Below are positions 11,572 to 24,520 of a stretch of 64,000 bases of DNA, piece by piece. Below the pieces are notes generated by a model, which was given only the letters and a program-made list of their open reading frames with translations, did no database searches and had not been told where the DNA came from. Within the stretch, counting starts at the first letter, position 1; the number at the start of each line of letters is the position of its first letter. Source of the stretch: Dichetophora obliterata. Taxonomy: Eukaryota; Arthropoda; Insecta; Diptera; Sciomyzidae. The DNA lies in contig OY986436.1 of assembly GCA_963920525.1 (NCBI GenBank), forward strand, positions 30,845,318 to 30,909,317, read 5' to 3'. Both the position numbers and the translations under genes were made by a program.

Positions 11572-11927
11572 GTGGTGGACGTAGTCTACTGGGTAGTTTG
11601 CGTGATGTGTATGCTAAAGAAATGCAGTATCTTAGGTTCATTCCCCAGCTCAGATAGAATGTTTCTTTTCAATGGAATTAATATTTTGGTTTGGCCGACA
11701 TCTTCTCCTCCTTTGAGAGATAATGGCACACCTCTGCGAGTAGGAACAGCCATGTTAAGTTTGTTGAGAATATAAATCGTTCAGAGTTGATATAAAATTC
11801 ATAGATCCAGTTCTCGAGCAATTATATTATAACGCGCATGTTATAATGTTCAAATATTTTATAACACGCACACATTGATCAATAGATACACAAGTTAAAG
11901 TCCTTTCAAGGGATTAAGTGGGCAATT
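11572..11927 (+). mobile_element. tRNA-derived SINE, copy 1
   Basis: The head has A-box-like TAGTCTACTGG and B-box-like GGTTCATTCCC, and the body runs on for about 280 bases. The whole length aligns with the two minus-strand copies at 48704-49916 and 56831-57176. Shared words include CCAGCTCAGA, AATGGCA, AAAGTCCTTTC-type and the closing GGG..AAGTGGGC segment. This copy is the most diverged and no target duplication is visible. The open frame at 11500-11775 runs through it and is not a gene. Confidence 0.7.
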
Positions 11928-11935
11928 CGTTTCGT

Positions 11936-13437
11936 TTACAAACATTTAAGCAATAAAAAAGATAATTATTATATTTTGTGCTAATAAAGCACTTACTGAC
12001 TAAAAAATTTGTCTAAGCAATTTTTTTTCAAACCGCTTTTAACAGTGCATTCCTCACTGGATTTTAATGAATTTGATTTAGTTGGAAAGATACTAATTTT
12101 TTAACACAATATAAAAGATTTTAACACAAAGACACCGATATCTGCATTTTGTTATTTTATTTATGATATATATTTTATGATCTAAAATAACACCGTAGCA
12201 ACTTTGTGGTAACATGATATTTAAGTTATCAGTTTTTATTATTAAGAAAATATATATTTTGTTTATTGATTTGACCAGTTCAATGTTAAAAATGTTCTTT
12301 AAAAACCTAATATCTCACTGTGCTTGACAGATTGCAACAAAAATTTTATTCTATTTTTTCTTAACATATATATTTGATATATATTATTATGAATGAAGTT
12401 CGTTAGAATTTAAAAAATTTAAAACAATTTTTTACTATTACAATTTTGATATGAATTTGGCCAGATGATTAAAAACAAGGAATTTTTGTTCGCTTTGATA
12501 ACCATATTGTCATATTTATAAAATTAAAAAAATTTTTTTGAAAAAATACCTGTCTTGTTATTTCTTTTAAAAAGTGGAATCACAGTTTTACTGTATTTTA
12601 TTTCTAGTTTCACATGCATATAGTTGTTTTTAGGTTCATAGAAATAAGACAATACAACACTGAGGTTCATAATATTTTCGCACTCTGTTCTTAGCGAAGC
12701 AGTTTATCAATTGAAAGAAAGGTCAAATTGAAAGTTAGGAACTAAAATGTAGTGAAAAGTCAACTTGCAAAAACTGTTTATCAATAAAATCAAATATAAA
12801 TTCAATGTTAAAAATAATAAAGTCAAAATGAAAAATTTACAAATAAGAGTTTATGATTAGGTGAAGTGTATTTTTGATAGCGTTTAAATATAAAAAATTT
12901 ATTAGCTAAATACGTATAAATAACATATTTTCTTCTCCAGCATTATCTGCAGATATGATTGCATGTTAATAAAAAGCAATTGAATCTATTATCTTGTTAC
13001 AGATTCACCGACTTTCACGCAATTTACAAGATGTCAAACGAACCATTTCAACGACGACATGTTATCAACAACAATCACTAGCGATATTACGATATGACAC
13101 CGGACTCAAACAAAAACACCCACAACAAATGTGCTTATAAAAGCACCATTTATATCCATGAAATCAACTAGCAAGCCATCCAACCGTTCATTAAACCATT
13201 CATTCATTCATTTATTCAGCGGTTTATGTGTTGAAGTTGCACCCTTGATTTAACAGCATTGTAATTTAAACATGAAAATGTATATACGATCAAAGTGATA
13301 AAATGAGAAAAAAAAAACGTACGGTGATTTAATAACAAGCGGGAGGAATGTCAGTTACACCGGCGGATTCAGGAGTAGAAGTGGGAAAATATATTAAAAG
13401 TATCAACAAATTAAGGAAACTTAATTTCATGAATTAC
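11936..13437. other. AT-rich non-coding stretch
   Basis: No supported gene. (CATT)n-type repeats lie at 13186-13217. A TATAAAA word at 13136-13142 could be chance. Confidence 0.5.
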
Positions 13438-13553
13438 TTATGGCCGATTTCTTCACCCCAGTATTAGCGCTACTCCGTATTAACTTTTTATACCATGAAC
13501 TGGTCTGACCCATGGATTAGCGCTAATATACGGGTGAAGATATTGGCCGTTAT
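13438..13553. repeat. 116-bp hairpin-forming repeat
   Basis: TTATGGCCGATTTCTTCACC..AGTATTAGCGCTA (13438-13472) is nearly the complement of 13518-13553. The inner loop holds the related words CCATGAA and CCATGG. This is typical of a very small MITE. There is no clear target duplication. Confidence 0.55.
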
Positions 13554-13679
13554 GAAAATCTGTTTTAATACAATAGGGTATCTCAACTCGAAGATACACC
13601 GATATGAACTTTTATTTTTACTAAAATTTACTAAAATAATTTACTAAAATTATTAAAAACACAAAATAAAGAAGACAAT

Positions 13680-13900
13680 GTGACGATTTAAAAAGCGCCA
13701 CCAAACTTTGCACATATTCTTAAAAAGGGACATATTGCAAGTTCATCGCACCTGGTCTGGCTTCTCAATGTCGCCACAATATTTTGTTATCTGTTTTTTA
13801 AGTTGGAGTGTTCGAATTTTGTTGTGATGACATTCATTGAATTTTTACAGCCATGTGCCTTGTTGGAAATGAAAAACAAAATCCACTTATTTTCAGTAAA
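13680..13900 (+). repeat. single arm of the 37-kb foldback family
   Basis: The segment TTCGAATTTTGTTGTG..GACATTC..TTGAATTTTTACAGCCAT and the preceding GGGACATATTG match the arms of the element at 37086-38043. Only one arm is present here, so it is a fragment. Confidence 0.55.
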
Positions 13901-14080
13901 ATTTCATGTTAAATAAGACTATGTAAAAAGAAATCCGATTAATAACAAAATGAGGTGAGTAGCGAATCAAATTCTTGTGTTTATCTTTAATTTAAGAAAA
14001 AAATTCTTAACTGCTAAGTGCTAAGCTAGGAGAATAATTCTAGGCTACTGGTCTAACAGATATTTGTAAAATGTGCATTG

Positions 14081-14229
14081 CTTTTAAAGAATGCAAAGAG
14101 TACGAAAAAATATTTAAAAAGTAATCACATAACTTAAACCTTGAAATTATTTAATTAATGTGCTTTTAAAGAATGCACAGAGTACGAAAAAATATTTAAA
14201 AAGTAATCACATAACTTACACCTTGAAAT
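14081..14229 (+). repeat. 82-bp-offset direct duplication
   Basis: Positions 14081-14147 and 14163-14229 are almost identical (two differences seen), both running from CTTTTAAAGAATGCA to CCTTGAAAT. The open frame at 14155-14397 on the other strand overlaps it and has no recognisable domain. Confidence 0.7.
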
Positions 14230-14870
14230 GACGATGCTCGTAAAAGACGAGATGAGTATTGAACTGCAGCTTTTTACAATTTTTCGATATAAAATTTTTA
14301 AAACATTGAAGTCCAATGCTACACCTGGGACCAAATCGAAGAAAAGAGAGGAGGCGCTGAAATTATGACTTGCATACATGAAACAAACCTTCCCCATTTA
14401 AAGTTACCGTTTTACTCCATGATGATTTCATGGACTTCAATCCAAACAGATCACAATTTTTGATTCAACAAAAAAGAGTATACATATATAAAAATATATA
14501 AAAGACTATATATATTTACATTAAATCAGAAACTATAACAAATCAAGCAAAAAAGCATGATGTTTACTTCAGCAAATGTATATGGTTTCAATGTATAAAG
14601 GAAGAAGGACAAAATATATTTGTTAATTTATCGAAACTAAAATTTTGTGTCAACAAAATGTAATTCCGACTTGTTGCTTATTCTGAATTTTCAAAAAGAT
14701 TTAAACAAGAATTGTATTTGAAAAAATAACGTAAGGTCAATTTCGCCAAAAGTGCCCATCTATCAGTTTTGTCCTTACAGTTTTAAATGATAAAAAAACA
14801 ATTTTTTGTTCCTTAAAATACTCCAGCTTTCTTAAAAAGTTTTTTTCTTTAAGTTTAATTATTACCAGTA

Positions 14871-15767
14871 GCTCGTTCCTGTAACTCGTAGCGATAGTAG
14901 TTACCGACTCATATTACCGATTTGACGTCACTCTTGCCTGCAATGTTTCTGTACGTATCTGAAAAGATTTCTGTTTGATTCGTTCGTTCCAAATCGATAA
15001 GCTATCACATGTTCCGATTTAATTTCAATGGAACCTTTTAAAAAAGTGTTTCTGTACGTAAAGTGAATCGATAACAATGTCTCAATTTTCTCACTGGCTT
15101 TGTGGCAAGTGAGAATTCTAGCGATTTATCTAATGTCAGCAATGTTATAAGTACTCGATTATTAAGTTATAAGTACACGAAATATACCTTTAAAAATGGT
15201 TACTTTCATGTAAGTCGAATTTTTTTCTGATAGAAATATTTTGTTATTCTTAAAAAGTTTTAGTTTTAAAGACATAAGTTAAAAACTAGTTTAAAACTAT
15301 ATGTTTAAGTTTCAAACATAAAAGTTTGAAATTTTAGCAAAACAGTATATGTTTGAGCTATGAAAAAGTACCCGGATGCATATATCTAAGTTTTTGCAGC
15401 ACAGCACTAAGTGTAAAATTATTTACATCCATAATCGTTGATTATTTCCGCAACCATTAATGCACATCATTATAACATAATAAATTTTCTTAAACTGCAA
15501 ATATTCACTTTTTATTAACAAGATAAGCACCTATTTATTACAAAGTTTTAGCGCAACTAAAAAAATATATTCGAGTAAAAAGCTGCTTCTCATTTGACTC
15601 AATAACGCAACTTTTCTTTTCGATGTGTGTGCTTTTTCATCACGGTCCAAGGTTTTACCGATTTAAACGTACAGAAACATTAGTTGTCACGAAATCGGTA
15701 ACTAGAGATCGATAACGGCTGACTTCATACAAATCGGTAACTTGCCGATTTTGTTACAGGAACGAGC
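14871..15767. mobile_element. DNA transposon-like element with short terminal inverted repeats
   Basis: The left end GCTCGTTCCTGTAAC and right end GTTACAGGAACGAGC are exact complements. TA lies outside each (14869-14870 and 15768-15769), and CAG lies outside that on both sides, so the target duplication could be TA or CAG. Inner matches include ATGTTTCTGTACGT (near 14944 and 15045) and its complement (near 15669). It is non-coding, 897 bp. Confidence 0.6.
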
Positions 15768-15769
15768 TA

Positions 15770-17669
15770 CAGGTCATAAAAAAATTAATTTTGCAGGTAA
15801 AAATGCACAAAATTCATTTCTATAACCTGTCCTTGATAAAAGCACCAACAATTTAAAGAGTGTAGCTTCCACAATTTTTATTTCTACATGTTCTAGATGA
15901 CAAGGTCTAAAGAATACACATATCGTTCCGCCATTTAAAATAAATTTTAAATTTTAATAACGTATGTTTCATGTACAATCTTTTTGTCCCTTGATTTAAT
16001 CACTTTAGAATTTCGTGCCTTTTAGTAAGTAAAGCTAAGAGACAAGTATTGTTTGAGCGCCTTTTTAGGGTGGCTTTTAACACTAATTATATTAAAGTTT
16101 AAAATCCACCATGGTTTTGAGTGCGAAGCTCAAGTGCTGTATTAAACTTACTTGTGAAATTATTAATATTTAAAACAAATGAAGTTGTCATTTGTGTAAC
16201 CAACTGTGTATTCAATTAGTGATTGACTTAAATGAAATTGAGTATAAAACATTATAGTAGTTATCAAATATATGATAAAAACTTGCGAAAAAATGTTTTA
16301 TTTTTCTCTGATGCCTGCGTTCTCCAAAACATAGACAATTTTGTCATTCCTGTAACCTAAATTACTGTAAACTAAAACAAACAAAATGCACAAAATTATT
16401 TTGGGGCCAAAGAGTATAAAGAAACCATAATTCTAGCTTCAAGTTTTATTTATACTTTTATCTATTTTTCAAATGAAAAAAGGGCACTTAAGGCGAAATT
16501 ACCCACATATTCAACTTATCCGTAGTAACATTTGGTATATCCGCTAGTATTGAAAAAAAAACACTTTTTTATATTTTTATTTAGTTTTTCATCGCATTTT
16601 TATTTATATATTTATTTTTATTTTTGTATGTATTTAATTCTTAAATATTTTTTATATATATATTTATAATTTAGCTAACATATATTTGTATGCATATAAT
16701 TTATATTTTTTTATTTATAATAGCATTTAATAACATTCCTGTTGATTTACTTAAAGCTAAAACTGCGCATTATTTAAAGTTACATATTTAACACAAAACT
16801 AGATATTTTTTGTATAATTAAGCTTAATAATTTTTTAATATTTCACCTTGACTTATTTAATATTTTAAACATTTCAATTTGTTTATACTATGCTTCTATA
16901 TACATTGCGTTTTAAACTTAAGTTCCTTTTAACAAGTAGTTCTTCTTTAGAACCAGCAATTCTTCTAAATGATATGTACTTTTATTTGAATTCACTAATT
17001 GAATAGCTATGCATGTTTTTAACATTTTTTTATAATAATTTTTTTTTTGCATAACAAAGCCTAAATATTTCCCTAATTATTTAAACTTACCGATAACACT
17101 TGCTTTAAAGCCTATATTGAATATTTTTTATTTTAATATTTTACATTAATTACTTGCTTTATTTTCATTGTTTGTTTTTTTTTTAATTCTATTTCTTTTT
17201 CTAACTGCTTTATGCTACCATTATAATTAATGAATGTTTTATACATTCTTTAAATGCTTTCCATTAAAGTTCGTATGCTTAAAACTAACAGGATATTTTT
17301 AATTTCAACCAAAATTTTAATATATATAATTGAAGTTTAAAAAAAGTAGTATAAAGTAAAAGTAGTTTTGGGTATATGCTATTAAAAGTTTATTTTAAAT
17401 TTAACAGTATTACTTCAAATAAAAAAGCATTAAATTTCAATGTATCTATGCCTTTTTTTAAATAAAAAACTGAATGTGAATTCAAAAGTCGAATTTTATA
17501 AAGTCAGAATATTTCTTATTGAAAACTAGCTGCAAAACTCAAGCTGTTTTCAAGAATTATCTAATCTCAGTACAATTTTTTTGAATATATGTAGTTATTA
17601 AAAATTCTTTAGTGGAAGGTTCAAAGTCTTATTATTCAAACTCGTTCATTTTTTTTTCTTGGTTATATA
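15770..17669. other. extremely AT-rich non-coding stretch
   Basis: 16540-17420 is nearly all A and T, with TTTATTTATA-type words. No supported gene or element. Confidence 0.55.
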
Positions 17670-19544
17670 CAGGGTTCGTATTTGCTCACTCATGAAGCTT
17701 CATGAATATGAGGGAATTTTTTGTTAAAAAAAAAGTGTTGATATTCATTTTCGTGAACAGCTGAGCAGATTTTTTTGTTCATGAACTGAAGAAGAGGAAA
17801 CCAGTTTGTGGACAAGAATATTTTTTACTCTTGCGAAGAAACTGTTGCTATTCATCTCTTCTTCAATTCTTCACTTGTCGTATGTTGGCTCTTCATTTAT
17901 TCATTAATTGTTCATGAAGTGGCGAAGGCAACGGATGATACTCACTTGTTAACTGGCAATAGATGGTTTGTATCAGAGAAGGAATTCGGTGCTGGCGTGA
18001 ACACTAGGTAAAAATAGGTCCCTAAATCCGCATCCGTTCTCAGAATTTGAATATTATGTAATTTTTTATAATAGGGCTGTCACATAAAAACATTTCTTTT
18101 TAATAGTTTTAAACATAATTTAACAGATTTCGAATCTGAAGTCAGAATTTTAAAATTCCAAATGGTTAATAGAGCTGCCACCTAATTTTTTTTATATTAA
18201 CGAATTCTATGTTGGCACGAACACTAGGTAAAAATGAGTCGCTGAATCCGAGTCCATTGTCAGAATTTCAAAATGATGAATATTTTTGTAATAGGGTTGC
18301 CACCTAATAATATGTATTTTAAGTAGTTTTAAACGTAATTTAAAGGTGTTAGGGGGTCGCTGATTTCGAGTCTGAAGTCAGAATTTTAAAATTCCATATG
18401 GTTATTAGGGTTGCCAGCTAATTTTGTTTTATTTTAACGAATTCGATGTTGGCACGAACACTAAGTAAAAATGGGTCCCTGAATCCGAGTTGGTTGTCAG
18501 AATTTCAAAATTATGAATATTTTTGTAATAGGGTTGCCACCTAATAATATGTATTTTTAATAGTTTTAAACATAATTTAAAGGTGTTAGGGGGTAGCTGA
18601 TTTCGAATCTGAAGTCAGAATTTTAAAATTCAGGACAGTGGATAGGGTTGCCACCTTATTTTTATTTTTACGAATTCGGAGCTGGTGCGAACTAAAGGGT
18701 AAAAATAGGTCGCTGAATACGAATCCGTTGCCGGAATTTCAAAATTATAAAATTTTGAAATAGTAGGTGTGCCACCTAATAACATGTATTTTTAAAAGTT
18801 TTTAGCATCATTAAACAATTCTATCATGGAGGGAAATCATGGAGTTCATGGAGACCCTAACACTGATAAATTGTGTTAAAAAAATTTAAAATACAAATTA
18901 TTAGGTGGCAGCCCTATTATTTAAAAATTTTATAATTTTGAAATTCTGACCAGGAGTTCGGATTCAGCTACCCATTTTAAGGGCACTATTTTTTTTGCCA
19001 CCCCAGAATTCATAAAAATACAAAAAAATAAAGGTAGCAACCATATTGAATTTTTAAATTCTGACTTAATATTCGAAATGAGCGACTCCCTAACACTGTG
19101 AAATTATGTTTAAAATTCTTAAAAATACATATTATTAGGTAGCAGCCCTATTATAAAAAAATTACATAATTTTCAAATTCTCAGGACGGATGCGGATTTA
19201 GGGACCCATTTTTACCTAGTGTTCGCGCCGGCATCGAATTCCTTCTCTGATACAAACCATCTATTGCCAGTGAATAATTGTGTATCATCCGTTGCCTTCA
19301 CCACTTCATGAACAATTCATGAATAAATAAAGAGCCAACGAACAACAAGTGAAGAATTGAAGAATAGATGAATAGCAACAGTTTCTTCGCAAGAGTAAAA
19401 AATATCTTCTTCAGTTCATGAACAAAAAACTTTTGCTCTGTTCTTCACGAAAATGAGCTGCTCACTTTGATCTTTCTTCATATTCTTAAATCAGTGAACA
19501 AAAGCAGAAATGAGCAGTTTATGAATGAACAAATGCGAACCCTG
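17670..19544. mobile_element. near-palindromic non-autonomous hAT element
   Basis: The ends are CAGGGTTCGTATTTG and the complement of CAGGGTTCGCATTTG. A perfect 8-bp duplication, GTTATATA, flanks it at 17662-17669 and 19545-19552. CAGGG termini with 8-bp duplications are established hAT hallmarks. Almost the entire 1875 bp folds back on itself with a centre near 18830. The left half holds three to four tandem units starting at GAATTC (17982, 18202, 18439 and 18672). The right half holds inverted units near 19010 and 19230. There is no transposase. The open frame at 17808-18011 is part of an arm. Confidence 0.85.
17982..18760 (+). repeat. tandem units of 220-237 bp inside the hAT foldback
   Basis: Four unit starts share GAATTCGATGTTGGCACGAA-like sequence followed by AGGTAAAAATGGGTCCCTGA-like sequence. 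Each unit also carries AATAGGGTTGCCACCTAAT twice in related form. Spacings are 220, 237 and 233. Confidence 0.75.
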
Positions 19545-19552
19545 GTTATATA

Positions 19553-21958
19553 TAATAACTTCAAATTCCATCCATAATTTTAAGTTTAAATTCCTTATTT
19601 ATAAGAAATTTACTTATTTTTGGAATTCAGAAATGTGTAGAAGGTGGCACGGTCTTTTTTCAATCTTGGCTATATATCTTGGGGCTACGATTTTTGTACG
19701 TGTTAGTTTATCGGTAGGGCTATAAAAATTAGGAAGTAATTTATACCAACCTTGAAAGCATACTTTGTTTCAGTGAACAGAAAATTATTTTGCTCTTATA
19801 GCTACCTAAGCTTCTAGGGCAAACATTTGAATTTAAGCTTAGGCCGAATTTGAATTTAACTGAATATAATTCTTGATTCTTTTCTCTCCAATGGCTTTGT
19901 TAATTTTGTAAAGTTATTGTGATATTGAGCCTACTGAATTATGAAGTTATTCCTCACAAGCTTAAGGTTTTGCTTATAACCAATGACTTCGGCAAAAAAA
20001 GCGTTTTAATTTTCTTATGGATAAGCTCTCAAACTATAGTTGTTTTTTCTAGGATGCTTAAGCAAAAGGTATACTTTACTTGAAAACAATGTGTCTACAT
20101 TAGACCGTACAACCTTATATGGAAAAAAGGTTACCATACACCATCGGATCCGAAGAATTTGTGGAAGGTAATTTGAAAAATTTTTTTTTTGCCGAACGTA
20201 AGCGTCGCCCTTTTAAAATTTTCGTCATATCTTCAGCAAAAAAGAATGATCTATCGATGTTTTCTGTCTCCAGGTGACAAATTTTTGCTTCAAAGGCCAT
20301 ATACCTCAAATACCAACCTAATTTCAGAAAATTAAAGGTTGCCAAAAAAAAATTAAACTTTTTTTATGGAAGTATTTCAATTATTCTAGTAGAACTGTTT
20401 TAAAAAATATATATATATCTTTTTTTGCCGAACGTAGGGAAAGTTTTTCTAAATTGTTCGTAATTTTGGGCTTTATTTGTGTGTTCAAACTCGAACATTG
20501 GAAACTTAGTTGCTTTTTTTTTGCGCCAGATAATTCAATGCTAACTGTTAATGAGCATTCGATGCTGGTAAGCTGTAATTTGACGAGACTTCAAATTATC
20601 TTCAATATCTGCGAGTTTAAAACTATAAAGCTTCTGAATATCTTCATCTCTGTAGTAAGTATTTCGCACATTATTAAATTATTTCATTATAATTTTTACT
20701 TCTGAAAGCAGTGAGTGGACAATTAAAAATAAATATCAGACATGAACATAATAAAAAGTATGGAATTGAGCAATAAACTCGGTCAAAAAACTCAATTATT
20801 TTTTTAACTTTTCTATAGTTTATGATATGTAGAATATGTCCCCAAAGTGGTTTGGCCGATAATGATCGCATACGAAAGGAACCCATTTTACATAAATAAG
20901 CTTGAAAAAATCGTTAACCAAATCTTAAAACGCTTTTTCTGAGAAATCATGATTTTTAAACTGATTTCCATGATATCTCAAGAACTACTCAATAGATTGA
21001 CTTGCATTTTTTTTATTTTAAAACTGATTGGGTCCTTTCCACGTAAACCTAAATCCAGATAATATTGGCCAGTTTTTTTAGAACACTTTAAAGAGCGAAA
21101 AATGTAATATAAACTATACTAAAAATGCACATGTGCGAGACCGCTCCTTTTTTTTTCAACGTTAAGTTTCACGGTGTATTGACACTTCACATTTAACTTT
21201 TATGCACCAAAAAAATTTTCCTACACTTTAAGATTCAATGTATAACTACCAAAAACTCAAGGTGAAAAAAAAATAAGGAACATCACCGTGTTTTTGGACG
21301 TCTAGATGAGAACCTGCCCTTAAAGGAAAATAAATTGCTTGCAATTTATTCATTAGACTTATTAAGCCTGTTACTGTACATAAAGTCAACTTCGAGGTAA
21401 GTTCAAACTGTGAGCGTAATTTGATTATCTGTTAGAATGTGATAATTTATAAAAGAACAAGGAAACGGCTTTAGGGGAATTTTATGCAAAACAGCTGTTA
21501 TTACATTTTTTTGGTTGAAACTAATATTTTTCTTAAAAAAATTGTAAAAATATTTGATGATAAGAATCACAAAACAATAGAAATTTTGTATCTCTCAATT
21601 TGGCGAATAGCAGGACTCAAGACTTGTGCTTAAAAAATTTTTCAATCCCGGTTAAGTCAGCTCGAGCTTGAAAAATGTGCAAAGAATTGGGAACGAAAAT
21701 ATACCTTATCTTCTATATCAAGGTTTTGACATAAAATATCATAAAAATTTAGTACTACTTTTTAAAATTGGTATAGAAGCCTTTTTCAAATGAAACGACA
21801 TAGAAAAAAATAAATCATAAATGCAATGTCTTCAAATTTGTCCAATATTATTTGTTCGTTTAATTTTTTTCTTCAATATTTCAGAACTGTTTTCAAGTTA
21901 AATTGCTTTAATGAAGTAACAGATTAAAAGAAATAAAAATAATTAGGGGCGTGTTAAC
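19553..21958. other. non-coding stretch
   Basis: AT-rich. TTTTTTTTTGCCGAACGTA occurs twice (near 20189 and 20421), which suggests a minor repeat. The short open frames here have no recognisable domain. Confidence 0.45.
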
Positions 21959-22697
21959 TAGACATGGGTAACGCAGCGCTGCGTTGGGCAATTGATTTAA
22001 ATCACTTTAACTGCGCTGATTCACTTGTTTTTAAAAGAAGCTATGCAATAGCACAGTAATATAAATGACACACTTAAAGAAAAATTAGAAAATTTTTATA
22101 CATCGAGACAAAGTTGAGCAAGTTACACGGCTCCTCAAACATAGCGACAGAATGTTCGAAGCGAACTAATGATTTAAATATGAAAGAGGAGTTGTGGGGA
22201 AGATGGTATTAAGCATGGGTGTTTGGAGTGCGTTTGATTGTTATGATGCCTTGGCATTCACGCAATGTTTTTGTTGGTTTTTTGCGTTAAAGTTAAATAA
22301 TGAGTTAATAGTTCAAAAATAATGCAGTAACGTAAAATCGAAGCATTACATATGCTTCCTTCTAATTTTTTAGTTTTAATCAAACTAGCATCCAACATTT
22401 CTTGCGTGCTAGAAATGTGTATGTACTAGGGAAATCGATCTCGGAATCCCGGACAATTTAATCCCCTGTAAATCCCGAGATTTTCTTTCCGGAATCCCGG
22501 GATTTTTAAATAAAAAAAATTATATTACAAATATTCATGTAAATGCAATCATTTACATTTAAATTGATATGTTTATAGAATTAGAAAAACCTTTTATTGA
22601 GGCTGAAAAACATTGTAAGGACGATGAGTGTGAATCACTGGAGCAGAGACTTCGCAAAGTCTTATAAAAATTTGCAACTTCGAGAAGTCAGCAATGA

Positions 22698-23999
22698 AAA
22701 GGGTGTTTTTTATAGAGTAATAAAAGTTTAAATTATAATAAAACATAGTAATATATTTTAAATATCAACAAAACAGGCTTTATTGAATAGAAAATTTTAT
22801 CACATTAATGTTTAAATATGATTTTGACCATGTAATAACCACGGCTGGCGCGTACAAGGCGCAATCTGGAACACCAAATTTCACATTTTTTTCGCAGCAT
22901 TTGCGGCCGTATCTCGCCGATAACTCTTCGAATGTTGATTTCCAGGTGTTCAATTGCTTGTGGTTTCTCGACGTAGACAATTGACTTTACATAACCTCAA
23001 AGAAAATAATCCAATGGGGTTAAATCACACAATCTTGGGGGCCAATTAAGGGCCATTTCGTGAAATTATTTTTTCGTCAAAAGTTTCCTTGAGTAAATCA
23101 ATTGTAGCGCCCGCTGTGTGGCATGTGGCTCCGTCCTGTTGGAACCACATATCAGCAAGATTAATGCCAGCTAATTGAGGTACGAAAAAACTTCGAATCA
23201 TGTTCCTATACCGTTCACCATTGACAATAACATTCTGACCATCATCGTTTTTGAAGACATATGGGCCAATGAGTCCGCCAGCCCATAAAGCGCACCAAAC
23301 ACTAATTTTCTGTGGATGTAATGGTGTTTCGACAAAAGCTTGTGGAATCTCCTCACTCCAAATACGACAATTCTGTTTATTTACGTACCCATTCAACCAA
23401 AAATGGGCTTCATCGGAGAACAAAATTTTCCATGGAAATTCAAAATCAATATCAATTTGTGCTTCAGCCCATTCGCCGAATTTTCGGCGCATACGATAGT
23501 TGTTTGACTTTAATTCCTGCACAAGTTGAATTTTGAAAGGTTTTAAGCCAAGATCTTTTCGTAAAATCTTCCATAAAGTGGAAGTACACAACCCCAGTTG
23601 CTGAGAACGGCGACGAATTGATTGATTAGGATCATCTTCAATGCTTTCCTGTACAGCGGCTACAGATTCTTCAGGGCGCACTGTTCGGCGTCTCATGGGA
23701 TGCACATTATCAGTAACAGTAAATGTGGTCCGAAAACGATCTATTGTTTTTCGAATTAACAGCTCTGAAGGACGATTATGTACGCCATAAAATGGACGAA
23801 GTGCACGATAAGTTTGACGAACAGAACCATTATTTTGATTAAAAATTTTCACAATTTGTACGCATTGCTCTGGTGTAAGTCGATCCATAATAAAATGTCA
23901 AAGCAAACTAAACAAACCAACTATCAACTGTTAAATGGGTGGTCAAATAAAGCAGTGATGCCATTTCAAAGTTGTATCACTCTGTAAAAAACACCCTTT
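22698..23999 (-). mobile_element. mariner-like element inside the inner hAT
   Basis: The ends AAAGGGTGTTTTTTATAGAG and the complement of TCTGTAAAAAACACCCTTT (22698 and 23999) form terminal inverted repeats of about 28 bases with few differences. It carries a nearly complete transposase gene on the minus strand. It splits the hAT coding remnant. A TA follows or overlaps the right end, and the left flank is not a clean TA. Confidence 0.75.
22805..23888 (-). pseudogene. mariner-like transposase with one frameshift and one stop
   Basis: From ATG at 23888 the frame runs 280 codons. It opens with MDRLTPEQCVQIVKIF and two helix-turn-helix regions, then LFSDEAHFW (first catalytic Asp, near residue 160) and FQQDGATCHTA (second, near 252). 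The frame then stops after NGP at 23046. Moving one base restores LNWPPRLCDLTPLDYFL with the third Asp (about 36 residues after the second). It then meets TGA where Trp is expected (before GYVKS) and continues to the proper end at 22805. Only these two lesions were seen, so it died recently compared with the other transposases here. Confidence 0.85.
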
Positions 24000-24000
24000 A

Positions 24001-24193
24001 TTTTAAATTGTCCGATATTCTGACTAAGGAAATAATTTTGTTTTGTGGTGAAGGCAATCGTGATCTAAACTTACAAAGTGCTGACGATTATCGAAAAACT
24101 ATTTATCCAACTAGCATAGAATCAGAACTGTGCTTCTTATCAGCCAGTTATATTTGTAATAATATCCGAACAAAACTCTCTAATGTAAAATAA
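24001..24193 (+). pseudogene. hAT transposase C-terminal (dimerisation) remnant
   Basis: The frame ends with a segment containing IYPTSIESE..F..SYICNNIRTKL, closely resembling the C-terminal hAT dimerisation motif (PTS-x-ESER-x-FS-x-AG then R-x-L). The coding part upstream is cut by the mariner-like insertion at 23999. Only about 60 codons remain, ending at TAA. Confidence 0.7.
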
Positions 24194-24260
24194 GACGAGT
24201 TGATCAGCTTAATGTGTTACTTTAAAAAATTTTAATAAAAAATTAAATTTTGAAAAGTTT

Positions 24261-24508
24261 TTTCCAACCTTAATTTGCCTTAAACACAAAGAAATATGAA
24301 GACGGTGTCTAAAAAAAAACATTTATGTAATAATAACCTAAACTGTTAATTAATTAATTAATTTAATTAATTTATTAAAAATTAATGAAATAAATAAATA
24401 AAAAAAATTAAAAAAATACAGAACAGTTTAGGTTATTATTACATAAATGTTTTTTTTTAGACACCGTCTTCATATTTCTTTGTGTTTAAGGCAAATTAAG
24501 GTTGGAAA
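24261..24508. repeat. perfect 87-bp inverted repeat around an AT loop
   Basis: 24261-24347 is the exact reverse complement of 24422-24508, with 74 bases of TTAA-rich loop between. Perfect identity inside an otherwise decayed element points to a recent event or an assembly artefact. Confidence 0.85.
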
Positions 24509-24520
24509 GGTTGGAAGGTT

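Noticed and set aside
13130..13260. Promoter with TATAAAA
   Set aside because: No gene follows and the AT-rich context makes the word likely by chance.
14941..15770. Cis-regulatory cluster around repeated ATGTTTCTGTACGT
   Set aside because: The repeats are part of an element with terminal inverted repeats.
17808..18011. 67-codon frame as a gene
   Set aside because: It lies in the arm of the hAT foldback and its inverted partner is decayed.
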